Assembly: GCF_003952525.1 (NCBI RefSeq)
Contig: NZ_CP034451.1
Span: 186,001-250,000 of the forward strand
DNA length: 64,000 nucleotides
Source of the DNA: Mesorhizobium sp. M3A.F.Ca.ET.080.04.2.1
Lineage (GTDB): Bacteria; Pseudomonadota; Alphaproteobacteria; Rhizobiales; Rhizobiaceae
Reading direction: 5' to 3'
Made by a program: the position numbers and the translations under genes. Shown piece after piece: positions 27,485 to 36,929 of the stretch (its first letter is position 1; each line of letters starts with the position of its first letter). The notes beneath the pieces are model-generated. The model ran no database searches and was not told the origin of the DNA. It saw only the letters and a program-made list of their open reading frames with translations.

Positions 27485-28582
27485 GGTCCTGCTAATACTT
27501 CCTACGTTCGTTGCGTTGTTATTGCCGGAGAAGCCGCTTCGGTCCGGAGTACCAAACAACCATTCGATGGAACGGATACGCTGCAAATCCAGTTCTCCCT
27601 CAGCAACCAATGGACCTTGCCGATGCCAAGCCCGTTCCGCCGAATGCCGCGCGAGAACAATCTCACCCCCATTCGCGTTGCGAATGCGATTAGAGAGACA
27701 GCCGGTCTCCCTTGATCGGATTTTGGCGAGGCGGTTAGCGTTGCCGCGGATCTGCCATGGTTGGTGGCGTTTTCATCATCGTTGTTCCCCTGCAAGCTGA
27801 AGCCTCGTTCTCCGACAAGTGCTCAAGCGGCAGTTCTTTTCCTGTCTCTACCTTCAGACGCCCGTCCCTCACTGTCAAATTTTGATCGGTGATGGGAGCA
27901 GATCATCCATTTTTATCAGAATTGGCGAGACGGGGTCGTTTTGGCTGGTTCACTCGGCAGCATGCGGCCCGCCTACCGTTCCTGATCCGTAGCCCGTTCT
28001 CACCCATCCTCAGCGGTTCTTGTTTCTGTACTCAACAGCATGATCCAATGCTTTGTCAAGTGGATCATGTGATCCGAGCATTTTTGGCTGCAATCCGGGA
28101 GGTCGTATCGACTTTGCGATATCGAGACGAAATCGACATTTGACAGTGGAAGACGGCGGGACTGCTAGGGACCGAATTGCGATCCATATGCCCTGCGCTG
28201 AGATCCAAAATGGAGCGGCTGCGACACCGACGCATCGAGTATGAGCAACGTGGAAGTACTTGGATTTTATCAACTCTGCGTTTTGCCAACTCAACTGCCT
28301 GTCCGGGGTGAACCAATTTTCGGGTTCCGTCCAAGGCGCGGTCGCCTATGCGAACGACAGGGCGCGACTGAAATCTTCGCCATCGGTCGGCGCCATGGTC
28401 AAACCCAGCCAGGCGCCCAAATGATGCCAGGCGATCTCGGCTGAAGAGATAATCTCATGGATCAATTGTTGCAGACGACGCTTGAAGTGTGTCAAGTAGG
28501 GGTGGGCGGGATTCGTCAAGTGGTCCACGCCGTACCTCCCCCGGGGAGACGCTGTGCCCCCTCGACTTGCCGGAGAGATCTT
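27485..28582. other. Long intergenic region between importer operon and RpiR gene
   Basis: About 1.1 kb with no protein I can recognise in any frame. It contains the first copy of the 46-bp regulon element (28030-28075). On either side the sequence looks less GC-rich and less codon-like than the genes. The 540 bases between the element and the ATPase start would be an untranslated leader if transcription begins there. Confidence 0.6.
28030..28075 (-). promoter_or_regulatory. 46-bp regulon element, copy 1
   Basis: Plus-strand order is A-S-T-N-AACA, two bases, ATGATCCA (28040-28047), five bases, TTGTCAA (28053-28059), two bases, GGATCAT (28062-28068), one base, TGATCC (28070-28075). GGATCA-NN-TGATCC and ATGATCC/GGATCAT are inverted repeats, as for a dimeric regulator with two sites. 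On the minus strand TTGACAA is a good -35 hexamer. It lies between the importer operon and the divergent RpiR gene. Confidence 0.75.
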
Positions 28583-29518
28583 TTGACCGGAACAGATCTG
28601 CTTGACCGTATTAAGAAGATATGCGTCGAACTGTCTGGACAGACGGTGGATGCGGCTCACTACGTAATAAACAATGCCGACGACATCCCGTTCTATACGA
28701 TGCGGGAAGTTGCTCGACGCGCAAGCATCCAACCCGTGAGCCTGGTGAGGCTGGCGCAGAAGTTGGGATTCGCCGGCTATGGAGAATTCCGGCAGCAGTT
28801 CATCGACGCAACGCAAGAGCGCAATCAACGCGATCGCCAGTCCATCAGCCGCAACGAGTCGAGCGCGCGCACCCTCATCACCGAAATGGGAAAGAGCTCG
28901 GGGCTGAAGGATTTTGTCGATTCCTTCTTCGCTACCGAGTTGGCTGTCGTTGAGCAGGCAAGGTCCCATCTGTCGGAAGAAAAGCTCGCCAATGCCGTCG
29001 AAGTGCTTGTGCACGCCCCTAAGATATATGTGATCGGCCGCCGAACCGCCTTCACACCCGCGTTCACCCTTGCCTACACTTTGCAGAAGGCTCGGCCAAA
29101 CATAGTCCTATTGGATGTTCCTGGTGGAGCGCCTGAGGGAGCGCTTGACGATATCCGCCCAGGTGACGCTTTCGTTGGGGTAACTTTTGCTCCTTTCAAC
29201 AGGCTAGTCCACAGGTTGACCGAAAAGGCCTCTCACGCGGGTGCAAAAGTTATCGCCATCACCGACAGTTTCGCCGCCCCGATCAGCAAGTTCGCGGGGC
29301 CGTTGCATTTCGTAGCACAAAGCTCCGGCCGCGCGTTTCCCGAATCCGCTTTAGGAGCGATTGCTATTTCTAATATCCTTGCTGCGTTGACCATCAGCAA
29401 GCTCGGTGAGGTGGCGCAGCACAGAATCCGCGAGAATGAACGATTTCTTGTCAATTCCGGCGAGTACCTGCTATCGAACGGCCCCAAGAAACGCCGGCGC
29501 GCTTCAGAAAAGAGCTGA
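28583..29518 (+). CDS. RpiR/MurR-family regulator (HTH + SIS domain)
   Basis: The 311-residue protein has an N-terminal HTH_6 domain (about 5-80), with YTMREVARRASIQPVSLVRL as the HTH and KLGFAGYGEFRQQF after it, typical of RpiR. A C-terminal SIS sugar-phosphate-binding domain (about 125-260) includes KIYVIGRRTAFTPAF. I chose the TTG at 28583, preceded by GGAGAG at six bases; an upstream ATG at 28457 adds a tail without RpiR homology. It is divergent from the sugar importer and next to the first copy of the 46-bp element. By position it is the best candidate to bind all three copies. Confidence 0.85.
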   Translation: MTGTDLLDRIKKICVELSGQTVDAAHYVINNADDIPFYTMREVARRASIQPVSLVRLAQKLGFAGYGEFRQQFIDATQERNQRDRQSISRNESSARTLITEMGKSSGLKDFVDSFFATELAVVEQARSHLSEEKLANAVEVLVHAPKIYVIGRRTAFTPAFTLAYTLQKARPNIVLLDVPGGAPEGALDDIRPGDAFVGVTFAPFNRLVHRLTEKASHAGAKVIAITDSFAAPISKFAGPLHFVAQSSGRAFPESALGAIAISNILAALTISKLGEVAQHRIRENERFLVNSGEYLLSNGPKKRRRASEKS

Positions 29519-29688
29519 GGCTATTTCATTCGACAACCCAGAAATGAAGGTCCACACCGGGCGCCCTAGCCAGACGGCTCCGGGTTGTATCTGCACGACC
29601 CGATAGCGAACTGCAACGTGCCGACTGAGATGGCCCGTTGCCATCCCCGATCCTCGCACCACATCCTTTGATGTCGCCTAACCTCTCG

Positions 29689-30576
29689 CTAGCGGACGAT
29701 GTTTCGCAACAGGCCGACTTTCTGGAGCTCGACCTCAACGGTATCGCCAGGCTTCAGCCATAATGGAGGTTGGCGCTTGGCGCCGATGCCCTGAGGTGTG
29801 CCGGTGGTAATGATATCTCCCGGCGAGAGGGTCAGAAAAAATGAAATGTAAGAGACCAGATCGCGCACCGGGAAAATCATGTAGCGCGTGTTGGAGGACT
29901 GAACTTCAACTCCGTTCACACGGGTTTTGATGTCAAGATTCTGCACATCTCCCACTTCGTCAAGGGTAACAATTGCAGGGCCGCAAGGCGTGGAAGCGTC
30001 AACCGCCTTCCCCGCCAACCACTGCGTTCCGCGATACTGAAGATCACGTGCCGTGACATCGTTCAGGACCATCACCCCAGCCACGAAGTCGAGCGCGTCT
30101 TGCGCGCTGACACCCCGACATTCGCGACCGATCACGATCGCAAGTTCACCTTCGAAATCCAGATTCTGCGTGATGTTCGAGCAGCGAATTTCTTCGAACG
30201 GGCCAATCAACGTGCTGGCGAACTTGGCAAAGATATCGGGATGGGTGGGAAGCGCCCGGCCGGTCTCGGCAACGTGATCGTTGTAGTTGAGACCAATGCA
30301 AAGCACTTTTGCCGGATCCGTGACGGGCGGGCCAAGCCGCGTGGTTTCGAGTGGTCCAACAGCAGCCCGCGGATTTTCGCGGGCACCAGCGGCGAGCCGC
30401 TTTGACAGCTCCGGCAATGCTGCTCCGTGTTCGCGCAGCAGAGCGCTTATAGAGGAGACCGAGCCAGGGGCTTGACCGTGACGATCGCCAAGGATGGCCG
30501 CAATATCAAATACCGTGGACTCAAGCACGATGCCTGGCCGCCAAGAGCCGGATAGTTCGTAAGAAACGAGTTTCAT
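29689..30576 (-). CDS. Fumarylacetoacetate hydrolase (FAH) family enzyme
   Basis: The 295-residue protein has the FAH fold at about residues 75-295. The metal ligands sit in FEGELAIVIGRECRG and VMVLNDVTARDLQ, and GDIITTGTPQGIG is a family signature. Members hydrolyse or decarboxylate C-C bonds in 3-oxo acids, or hydrate or dehydrate sugar-acid derivatives such as 2,4-diketo-3-deoxy acids. The ATG at 30576 has AGGAGA five bases upstream; a start at 30612 is less likely. It is the last gene of the operon that begins at 38300. A role late in degradation, splitting a diketo acid, is inferred. Confidence 0.88.
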   Translation of the reverse strand: MKLVSYELSGSWRPGIVLESTVFDIAAILGDRHGQAPGSVSSISALLREHGAALPELSKRLAAGARENPRAAVGPLETTRLGPPVTDPAKVLCIGLNYNDHVAETGRALPTHPDIFAKFASTLIGPFEEIRCSNITQNLDFEGELAIVIGRECRGVSAQDALDFVAGVMVLNDVTARDLQYRGTQWLAGKAVDASTPCGPAIVTLDEVGDVQNLDIKTRVNGVEVQSSNTRYMIFPVRDLVSYISFFLTLSPGDIITTGTPQGIGAKRQPPLWLKPGDTVEVELQKVGLLRNIVR

Positions 30577-30676
30577 TGGTTCTCCTGCTCCCCCTTCCGG
30601 GGCCCTACTCAATCAAGCATCGAAGATCTGTGGCCGCTGGCCAGAGCCGTCGCGAGAGTTCCTGGATGGATAGGTC

Positions 30677-32263
30677 TCAGATACGATTTCCCTTGAGAAA
30701 ATCGGCGGCGCGCTCACCGATCATGATCGCGGGAGCGTTCAGGTTGCTGGATGTGACAAATGGCATGACCGAGGTGTCGGCGACACGCAGACCGTCGATG
30801 CCATGGACGCGCAATTGAGGATCCACGACAGCCATTTCGTCTGTCCCCATCTTGCAGGCGCCGCTCAAGTGGTAAGCGCCTTGCGTGTACTTTCTGGCAA
30901 AGGCCTCGAGCTCCGCACGCGTTGTGAGCGGCTTTTGAGGCAGATGCGCCTCACTGACGAATTTCTGCATCGACGGCTGCGCCATGATCTCCTGGCCGAG
31001 CCGGATGCCGTCAACGATGCGGTCTACGTCGTAGGGATGGCTCAGATAGTTGGGGTCAACAATTGGCGCAACGCTCGGGTCCGAAGATCTGAGGGCAACC
31101 CGGCCCCGCGATTTCGGGCGGCAGGCATAGACGTTAAGTGTGCATCCATTGCCGCTCGCGGTGGTTTCAACGCCTTCCTCGATGCCGGCGCCGGCCAGGA
31201 AGTGATACTGGAGATCGGGCGTTGGATCCGTCTTGTCTCCCCACCAGAAGGCCGCTCCCTCGCAAATGTTGGAGGTTACCGGCCCGCTACCGAACAGTGC
31301 GTATTCCACGCCCGCGGCCACTTGCCAGCGCAGCTTCTTGTACCTGTCGTAGCTGGTATCCGACTTAAGGTTATAGATTAGGAAGCAATCGGTATGGTCT
31401 TGAAGATTCTGACCGACGCCTGGAAGATCATGCACCACATCAACGCCAATGCGTTGGAGATCGCTTGCAGGTCCGATGCCCGAAAGCAGCAAAAGGCGCG
31501 GCGATCCGATGGCCCCGGAGGAGACCACCACCTCGCGCTCCGCACGCACGGTCACCAGTCGGCCGTTGTCGAGGTATTGAACACCCGTTGCACGGCCGCC
31601 TTCAACGATGATCTTTGTGACCTGCTTGTTCGTCACGACGTTCAGGTTACGTCGTTTTCGGGCCGGGTGAATATAGGCATCTGCTGAACTGCATCGACGG
31701 CCATTTTTAGTCGTCAACTGGTAGAAGCCAGCTCCTTTCAGGTCTCCAGAATTAAAATCCGGGTTGAAGGGGATACCGGCCTCCTGGCAGGCTTTTACCC
31801 AAGCCTTGGTCAGCGGAAGAGTATGCTGCTGGTTCGATACGCTTAACGGGCCATCCTGCCCGTGCGCTTCATTCGAATAGACCTCATTGTTTTCTGCTTT
31901 GCGGAAGTACGGAAGGACATCCTTATAACCCCAGCCGTCGGCCCCGTGGGCAGCCCAGCGGTCGTAGTCTGAAGGCGCCCCTCGCATATAGATCAAACCA
32001 TTGAGTGAGCTGCCGCCGCCCAGGACGCGCGCCTGCCCGACCTGAGTTTCAAGATTGTTCTGATGCTTAAGGGTTTCGACCTTGTACCATTGCATCAAGG
32101 AGCTCTTGAAGGACTTATAGAACGTGACCGGAAACCGGATCCAGATGCTGCTGTCCCTGGGTCCTGCCTCGAACAATGTCACCGACGCGTCGGGATCCTC
32201 GCTCAATCGGCCGGCCACCGCGCATCCAGCAGATCCTCCGCCTACAACGATGAAGTCGGGCAT
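30677..32263 (-). CDS. GMC-family FAD oxidoreductase (choline-dehydrogenase-like)
   Basis: The 528-residue flavoenzyme begins with the FAD-binding DFIVVGGGSAGCAVAGRL and has the GMC signature GGGSSLNGLIYMRGAPSDYD. Near the C terminus YHLSGACKMG and DTSVMPFVTSSNLNAP give the catalytic His and Asn positions. It would oxidise an alcohol or polyol to an aldehyde or ketone. A GGAAGG ribosome site precedes the ATG. It belongs to the operon of the aminotransferase and HyuAB genes. A second GMC enzyme of a different subfamily is at 41030, so two distinct oxidations are implied. Confidence 0.9.
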   Translation of the reverse strand: MPDFIVVGGGSAGCAVAGRLSEDPDASVTLFEAGPRDSSIWIRFPVTFYKSFKSSLMQWYKVETLKHQNNLETQVGQARVLGGGSSLNGLIYMRGAPSDYDRWAAHGADGWGYKDVLPYFRKAENNEVYSNEAHGQDGPLSVSNQQHTLPLTKAWVKACQEAGIPFNPDFNSGDLKGAGFYQLTTKNGRRCSSADAYIHPARKRRNLNVVTNKQVTKIIVEGGRATGVQYLDNGRLVTVRAEREVVVSSGAIGSPRLLLLSGIGPASDLQRIGVDVVHDLPGVGQNLQDHTDCFLIYNLKSDTSYDRYKKLRWQVAAGVEYALFGSGPVTSNICEGAAFWWGDKTDPTPDLQYHFLAGAGIEEGVETTASGNGCTLNVYACRPKSRGRVALRSSDPSVAPIVDPNYLSHPYDVDRIVDGIRLGQEIMAQPSMQKFVSEAHLPQKPLTTRAELEAFARKYTQGAYHLSGACKMGTDEMAVVDPQLRVHGIDGLRVADTSVMPFVTSSNLNAPAIMIGERAADFLKGNRI

Positions 32264-32394
32264 GGCGCTTTCTTCCTTCCAATTTTAGGTCTGCCCGAAA
32301 TGTAGGCTTGCATCAGCTATCGAGAACACGATCAACCCTCGGCCAATCGCAGCCAAGCCGCCTGCAAGGGTCGATCAACGGATGATGATCTGGC

Positions 32395-32814
32395 TCATTG
32401 AATGCCGGCGAAAAAACTATCGACTTCTGCCTGGCGCATGTCGCTGAACCAACACTCCACGATTTCTTCATTCTCGAAACGGTAGGCCGCAAGCCGGTCG
32501 GTACGGACCCGCTTGTCGCCACGCGACCAGATTTCATGGACCATGATGAGGATTGCGTCATCCGATTCTGCGATGACTTCATCGTGGCCGGCCTCGCCCC
32601 CCGTAATCCACTTGTCGGTGTAGGCTGCGACCTTGTTCACCCAACCTTCGAGAAAGTCTTTCGCGCCATGAAAATCTCTGGAAAGGACGGGATGCGTACC
32701 GCCCATGTGGACCACCAGGTTCTTGGCATAGAAGCTGCACCCCCTTTCGATGTCTCCACTCGACCAGGCATCGTGATAGTCTCGCAAAATCTCAATCGCA
32801 CGCTTTTTGCTCAT
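32395..32814 (-). CDS. SnoaL/NTF2-like protein
   Basis: The 139-residue protein has the single-domain alpha+beta cone fold of SnoaL-like proteins. It has a first helix AIEILRDYHDAWSSGDI, the strand YAKNLVVHMGG and late strands ILIMVHEIWSRGDKRVR and RLAAYRFENEEIVECW. Such proteins include small isomerases, cyclases and ketosteroid-isomerase relatives; no catalytic set can be read with confidence. It sits between HyuB and the GMC gene on the same strand. It may isomerise or cyclise a pathway intermediate, or hold a ligand. Confidence 0.83.
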   Translation of the reverse strand: MSKKRAIEILRDYHDAWSSGDIERGCSFYAKNLVVHMGGTHPVLSRDFHGAKDFLEGWVNKVAAYTDKWITGGEAGHDEVIAESDDAILIMVHEIWSRGDKRVRTDRLAAYRFENEEIVECWFSDMRQAEVDSFFAGIQ

Positions 32815-32917
32815 TTTCGTCCCATCCCTTCGTCGGCGTATGAATCCCTGCCGAAAGCATCAAAGAAAGTTGCATGTTTCGGAGCTCCGCAATGAAGCAT
32901 TCGGACATGCACCAAAA

Positions 32918-34675
32918 TCAGTGGGCGAACGGCTGCGCCCCTGACCTTTGCCTCGCTGCGGTAGACACAACAGATTTCCCATCTTCGGAGATCTCCACTC
33001 CATATGTTTGAAGCGCTGCCTGCCGCGAGACAACGCCGTCACGGACGTCACGCAAAACGGCCTCCGGATCGCGCAAGTGCGGATGACCCCAGCCACCGCC
33101 GGCTGAAGCTTCAATGACCAGATGGAGCGGCTCGACTTCTTCAACGCCGTAGGGCGGACAACGAAGCTCCTCGCCAGTCGCCAGATCGAATGCCTTTATC
33201 GATCCCTTGACACCCCATTGCCCGCCGTTGACACCGGCACCTGTCGGTTTGCGGGCACCTTCTCCGCGTAGCAGATGTTCGCCGCCGGCCAGCACATCGA
33301 CAACGTAATCGACGCCGGGTCCGCCCCTGTATTGGCCAGCGCCACCGGTATCGCTGCGCATTTCGTAGCGATGCACGCGCATCGGATAGGATTGTTCATA
33401 GGTTTCAATGTTGGGGATGAACATTCCGCCCAGTGTCATTTGGTGGCTGGTGGTGGGGAACCCATCCCTTCCCTTGACCGCGCCGCCACCCGAGCTGCCA
33501 TGCCAGTGGTACAGAACGAAGACGCCTCCGGAAGGCTTCTTGCCGGACGAAATTCCGAATACGGATTTGCCCCAGCCCGCGCAAGCGCGCTCCGGATCAG
33601 CCTGCGCCAGCGCCCCCCAGCACGCGTTCATAATATCGATTGCTGGATAGACTGTATTCATCGTCATCGGCGCCGGTGGCAGCGCATTCACGATCGTTCC
33701 CTCAGGGGCTATGATCTTCACGCAGCGATAAGTCCCCTCATTGTGGGGAATTTCGGGATCCAGGAACGCGGAAAGAGCGCAGTACACAGCCGAGTGCGTG
33801 TTGGCGATGCCACTATTCTTGAAGCCTTTGATTTGCGGTGACGTTCCGGCAAAATCAAAGGTCATCGTATCGCCGTCAATTGTAAGCTTGACGCGGGTTT
33901 CGACGTTGACGATGTCGAAGCAGTCCGTGTCGCTGACGTCCGACGCTTCCCACGTACCGCTTGGTAGTTCCGAGATTGCCTGGCGCATCCGCCGCTCGCC
34001 GTAATCGAGAAGGGCGTCCAGGTAGGCGTTGCCCTTTTTGACACCCAGCTGGCTGACGACATCGGCCAGGCGCTGACCGCCGATGCGCGTCGAACCGATC
34101 ATGGCACCGAGATCCCCTTCCAGCAGATCCGGGCAGCGCGAATTCAAGAGCAGCATGCGCCACAGATCGTCACGCAGTTGGCCTTTCTCGATCAGCTTGA
34201 GAACGGGCAAGCGAATCCCTTCATGAAAGATTTCGGTCGCCTTCGCATTGTAGGTACCCGCTGCGCCGCCACCGATATCGGACTGGTGCGCACGGTTGCT
34301 GCAAAACCCAATCAGTTCGTCATCCACGAAAACGGGGCGGATAAGGGTCCAGTCAGGCAGATGGTTGCCGCCGGCAGCATACGGATCGCTCAAGATGAAA
34401 ACATCTTCCGGCTCGATGCGCCCGGCGAAATCCCTCAACACCGCGCGGACCGCGAACCCGCCACTGCCCGAATGGATCGGCAAGCCGTCGGCCTGGGCGA
34501 TGGTCTCGCCGTTCGCGTTGCTCAAAAAGCAAGAAAAATCATGGCTCTGACTGAAGATCGGGCTTCGCGCAGTGCGGACCATGATCATCCCCATCTGCAG
34601 GCTGATGTGATCCAGCTGGCGCTGCAGAATGGCAATGAGGATGGGATCGTACTCGATAGAGGAAGCAGTGCTCAT
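32918..34675 (-). CDS. hyuB: Hydantoinase B / oxoprolinase subunit
   Basis: The 585-residue protein is the HyuB subunit of an ATP-dependent hydantoinase, oxoprolinase or acetophenone-carboxylase-type enzyme. Features are RTARSPIFSQSHDFSC, DGLPIHSGSGGFAV, the metal-binding-like DVFILSDPYAAGGNHLPDW and HQSDIGGGAAGTYN. The C-terminal PGVDYVVDVLAGGEHLLRGE segment is also typical. Length is normal. It follows hyuA by about 110 bases. Together they would open a lactam, hydantoin or similar ring, or carboxylate a ketone, at the cost of ATP. Confidence 0.9.
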   Translation of the reverse strand: MSTASSIEYDPILIAILQRQLDHISLQMGMIMVRTARSPIFSQSHDFSCFLSNANGETIAQADGLPIHSGSGGFAVRAVLRDFAGRIEPEDVFILSDPYAAGGNHLPDWTLIRPVFVDDELIGFCSNRAHQSDIGGGAAGTYNAKATEIFHEGIRLPVLKLIEKGQLRDDLWRMLLLNSRCPDLLEGDLGAMIGSTRIGGQRLADVVSQLGVKKGNAYLDALLDYGERRMRQAISELPSGTWEASDVSDTDCFDIVNVETRVKLTIDGDTMTFDFAGTSPQIKGFKNSGIANTHSAVYCALSAFLDPEIPHNEGTYRCVKIIAPEGTIVNALPPAPMTMNTVYPAIDIMNACWGALAQADPERACAGWGKSVFGISSGKKPSGGVFVLYHWHGSSGGGAVKGRDGFPTTSHQMTLGGMFIPNIETYEQSYPMRVHRYEMRSDTGGAGQYRGGPGVDYVVDVLAGGEHLLRGEGARKPTGAGVNGGQWGVKGSIKAFDLATGEELRCPPYGVEEVEPLHLVIEASAGGGWGHPHLRDPEAVLRDVRDGVVSRQAALQTYGVEISEDGKSVVSTAARQRSGAQPFAH

Positions 34676-34785
34676 GGTTTGACCTTATCGACCGTTTGCA
34701 TCAAGCGACTTGCCGGCACCAGAAGGGCTGCCATGCGCGCCAGGCGCTGCGTGGCCCGCGATAACCAAACAGATGGCGCGCCTTT

Positions 34786-36861
34786 TCAACCCGCCACGCC
34801 ATGTGCGATATCGACATGATAATTGCCTGCATCCGTCATGACGAGCTTATCGCCCATACCAAGAATGAGTGTTGTGGTGGCTTCCTCGATAATGGCCGGC
34901 CCGACCAGTTGCTGGCGTGAGGTCAGCGCCGTGCCGTCGTAGACGGGGGTGTCAACAAAGCCGACTTTCCTGTCGATCCATACCGGGCGGCGCGAATGCG
35001 CTACCGGATCGGAAACCAGCGGAGAATCCTTTGCCAGATCGAGCGCATCCAGCTTGCCTATCGCTGCCAGTCGCAGATTGACGATCTCGATGGCGCCGGC
35101 GGGCTGCACGTAGCCGAAAAGGCGTTGATAGGCCTGTTCGAAGGCTGCCCGTATTGCGCTCCCCTCGGTCGAAGCGCACTCCACGGCAATAGTCCACTGC
35201 TGGCCGAAATAGCGTAGATCATAGGCCCGCCTGAGCTGGGCCTTGCTTCCAGTGAACCCCTCACGAGCGAGAACTTCGCTCGCTTCGGCCTGGATCGCCT
35301 CGAACGCATCCTCAAGCCGGTCCGGCCCCGACACCGCCTTATTGTCGAGATCCTTGAGCCAGCTTCTTACGAAGTCGTGGCGAAGGTCGGAATTGCACAT
35401 ACCGAATGCGCAGAACACGCCTGCAAGCCTCGGGATATAAAGGCTTGGGCTGCCGAGCAATCGTGCTGTGGAGGGACCATGCAAAGGACCGGCGCCACCG
35501 GCGGCGACAAGAGTGAATGTCCTTGGATTGTAGCCCTTTTCCAGGGAGGCCTGCTCCACTGCATGAAGGATGTTCTGCTCGACGAGTTGGATGATGCCGG
35601 CCGCGGCATCGGTGACACTGAGACCCAGCGGTTTGGCGACATGGGTTTCAATCGCCTCTACCGCCTTTTCCAGGCTCAAGCTTATCGCGCCGCCTGCATA
35701 GGGACCCGGCTTGAGCCGGCCCAGCACAAGCTGCGCATCAGTCACGGTGGGACGTTCGCCGCCACGACCATAACACGCGGGTCCCGGCGTCGAGCCAGCC
35801 CCTTCCGGGCCGGCCTTCAGGAGGCCCGCACCATCCACGGATGCAATCGTGCCGCCGCCGGCGCCCACGGTGTGGATATCGACGGAAGGAATGTTCAGGT
35901 GGTAGCCGTCGACCACGATCTGATCGGTCATGGAGACCATGCCGTGCTGCATCAACGTGACGTCGCAGCTCGTTCCGCCGACCTCGATCGAAATCAGGTG
36001 TTCCGATCCGGTATCCTGGCCAAAGAACTTCAACGAGCCGACGCCTGCGGCGGGTCCAGATAGAACCAGGCTCGCGGGTGCATAGCCGATCTCGTCGATA
36101 GAAATCGCTCCGCCGTTCGACTGGATCATCAAAAGCTTACGCGGCAGCCCTAACGCGGCGAGCCGCGCGGCCAGGCTCTCCAAATATGGGACAACCCGTC
36201 GCGAGACATATGCATTGACGACGGTCGTGGAGGTTCTCTCGTACTCGCCAATCGTCGGCGAGATTTCCGACGATGCGGTGACCCAGACATCGGGAAGATG
36301 TTTCTTGAGCTCGGCCTTGGCTGCCCTCTCATGGGCCGGATTGGCATAAGAATGCAGGAAGCAGATCGCTACTGCCTCGACACCCTCTTCCGCAAAGATG
36401 CGCGCCGCCGCGGCGACGCTCTTAGGGTCGAAGGGGATGCGTACCGAACCATCATGTTCCACTCGCTCAGTCACCGGCAGACGCAAATAGCGGGGAACCA
36501 GAACCTCTGGGAAGGGCCGTCTATGGTCCCAGACGTTCTCGCGAATGGATCTGCGGATCTCCAGCGAATCGCGAAAACCTTCGGTGACGAGAAGCCCGAC
36601 CTTCGCGCCCTTCTTTTCGAGCAACGTGTTGGTGGCTATCGTTGAGCCGTGAACGAACAATTCTGTATTGGAAAGGAACGTCGACACGTCGGTGGCCAAA
36701 GCTTCGGCCGCCAGTCGGACCGCGTTGAGCACACCCTCCGTTGGATCAGACGGCACCGAGGGGGCCTTGAATGCCCGCACGGCCCCTCGGGCGTCTACCA
36801 TGACCAGATCGGTAAATGTACCGCCGATATCAACTCCGACGCGGTAGGGTGCAACTAACAT
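34786..36861 (-). CDS. hyuA: Hydantoinase A / oxoprolinase subunit
   Basis: The 691-residue protein is the ATP-binding HyuA subunit. GVDIGGTFTDLVMVD at residues 9-23 is the acetate/sugar-kinase-like phosphate loop, and STIATNTLLEKKGAKVGLL and VGAGGGTIASVDGAGLLKAGP are family marks. Length is as usual for separate HyuA proteins. It lies between the aminotransferase gene and hyuB. HyuAB is a two-chain counterpart of the fused enzyme at 9720-13373, and the different neighbours suggest a different substrate. Confidence 0.9.
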   Translation of the reverse strand: MLVAPYRVGVDIGGTFTDLVMVDARGAVRAFKAPSVPSDPTEGVLNAVRLAAEALATDVSTFLSNTELFVHGSTIATNTLLEKKGAKVGLLVTEGFRDSLEIRRSIRENVWDHRRPFPEVLVPRYLRLPVTERVEHDGSVRIPFDPKSVAAAARIFAEEGVEAVAICFLHSYANPAHERAAKAELKKHLPDVWVTASSEISPTIGEYERTSTTVVNAYVSRRVVPYLESLAARLAALGLPRKLLMIQSNGGAISIDEIGYAPASLVLSGPAAGVGSLKFFGQDTGSEHLISIEVGGTSCDVTLMQHGMVSMTDQIVVDGYHLNIPSVDIHTVGAGGGTIASVDGAGLLKAGPEGAGSTPGPACYGRGGERPTVTDAQLVLGRLKPGPYAGGAISLSLEKAVEAIETHVAKPLGLSVTDAAAGIIQLVEQNILHAVEQASLEKGYNPRTFTLVAAGGAGPLHGPSTARLLGSPSLYIPRLAGVFCAFGMCNSDLRHDFVRSWLKDLDNKAVSGPDRLEDAFEAIQAEASEVLAREGFTGSKAQLRRAYDLRYFGQQWTIAVECASTEGSAIRAAFEQAYQRLFGYVQPAGAIEIVNLRLAAIGKLDALDLAKDSPLVSDPVAHSRRPVWIDRKVGFVDTPVYDGTALTSRQQLVGPAIIEEATTTLILGMGDKLVMTDAGNYHVDIAHGVAG

Positions 36862-36929
36862 TGGTGTCCATTTATCCTTGCTTGGGATTCGCTATATGCG
36901 CTGTCTTCGCAAATGCTGGGTAGCAGCCT

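Noticed and set aside
27503..27514. TACGTTCGTTG near the importer ATPase start, resembling the TAACG operator
   Set aside because: The left half lacks the TAACG arm and the site is not symmetric; it is most likely chance.
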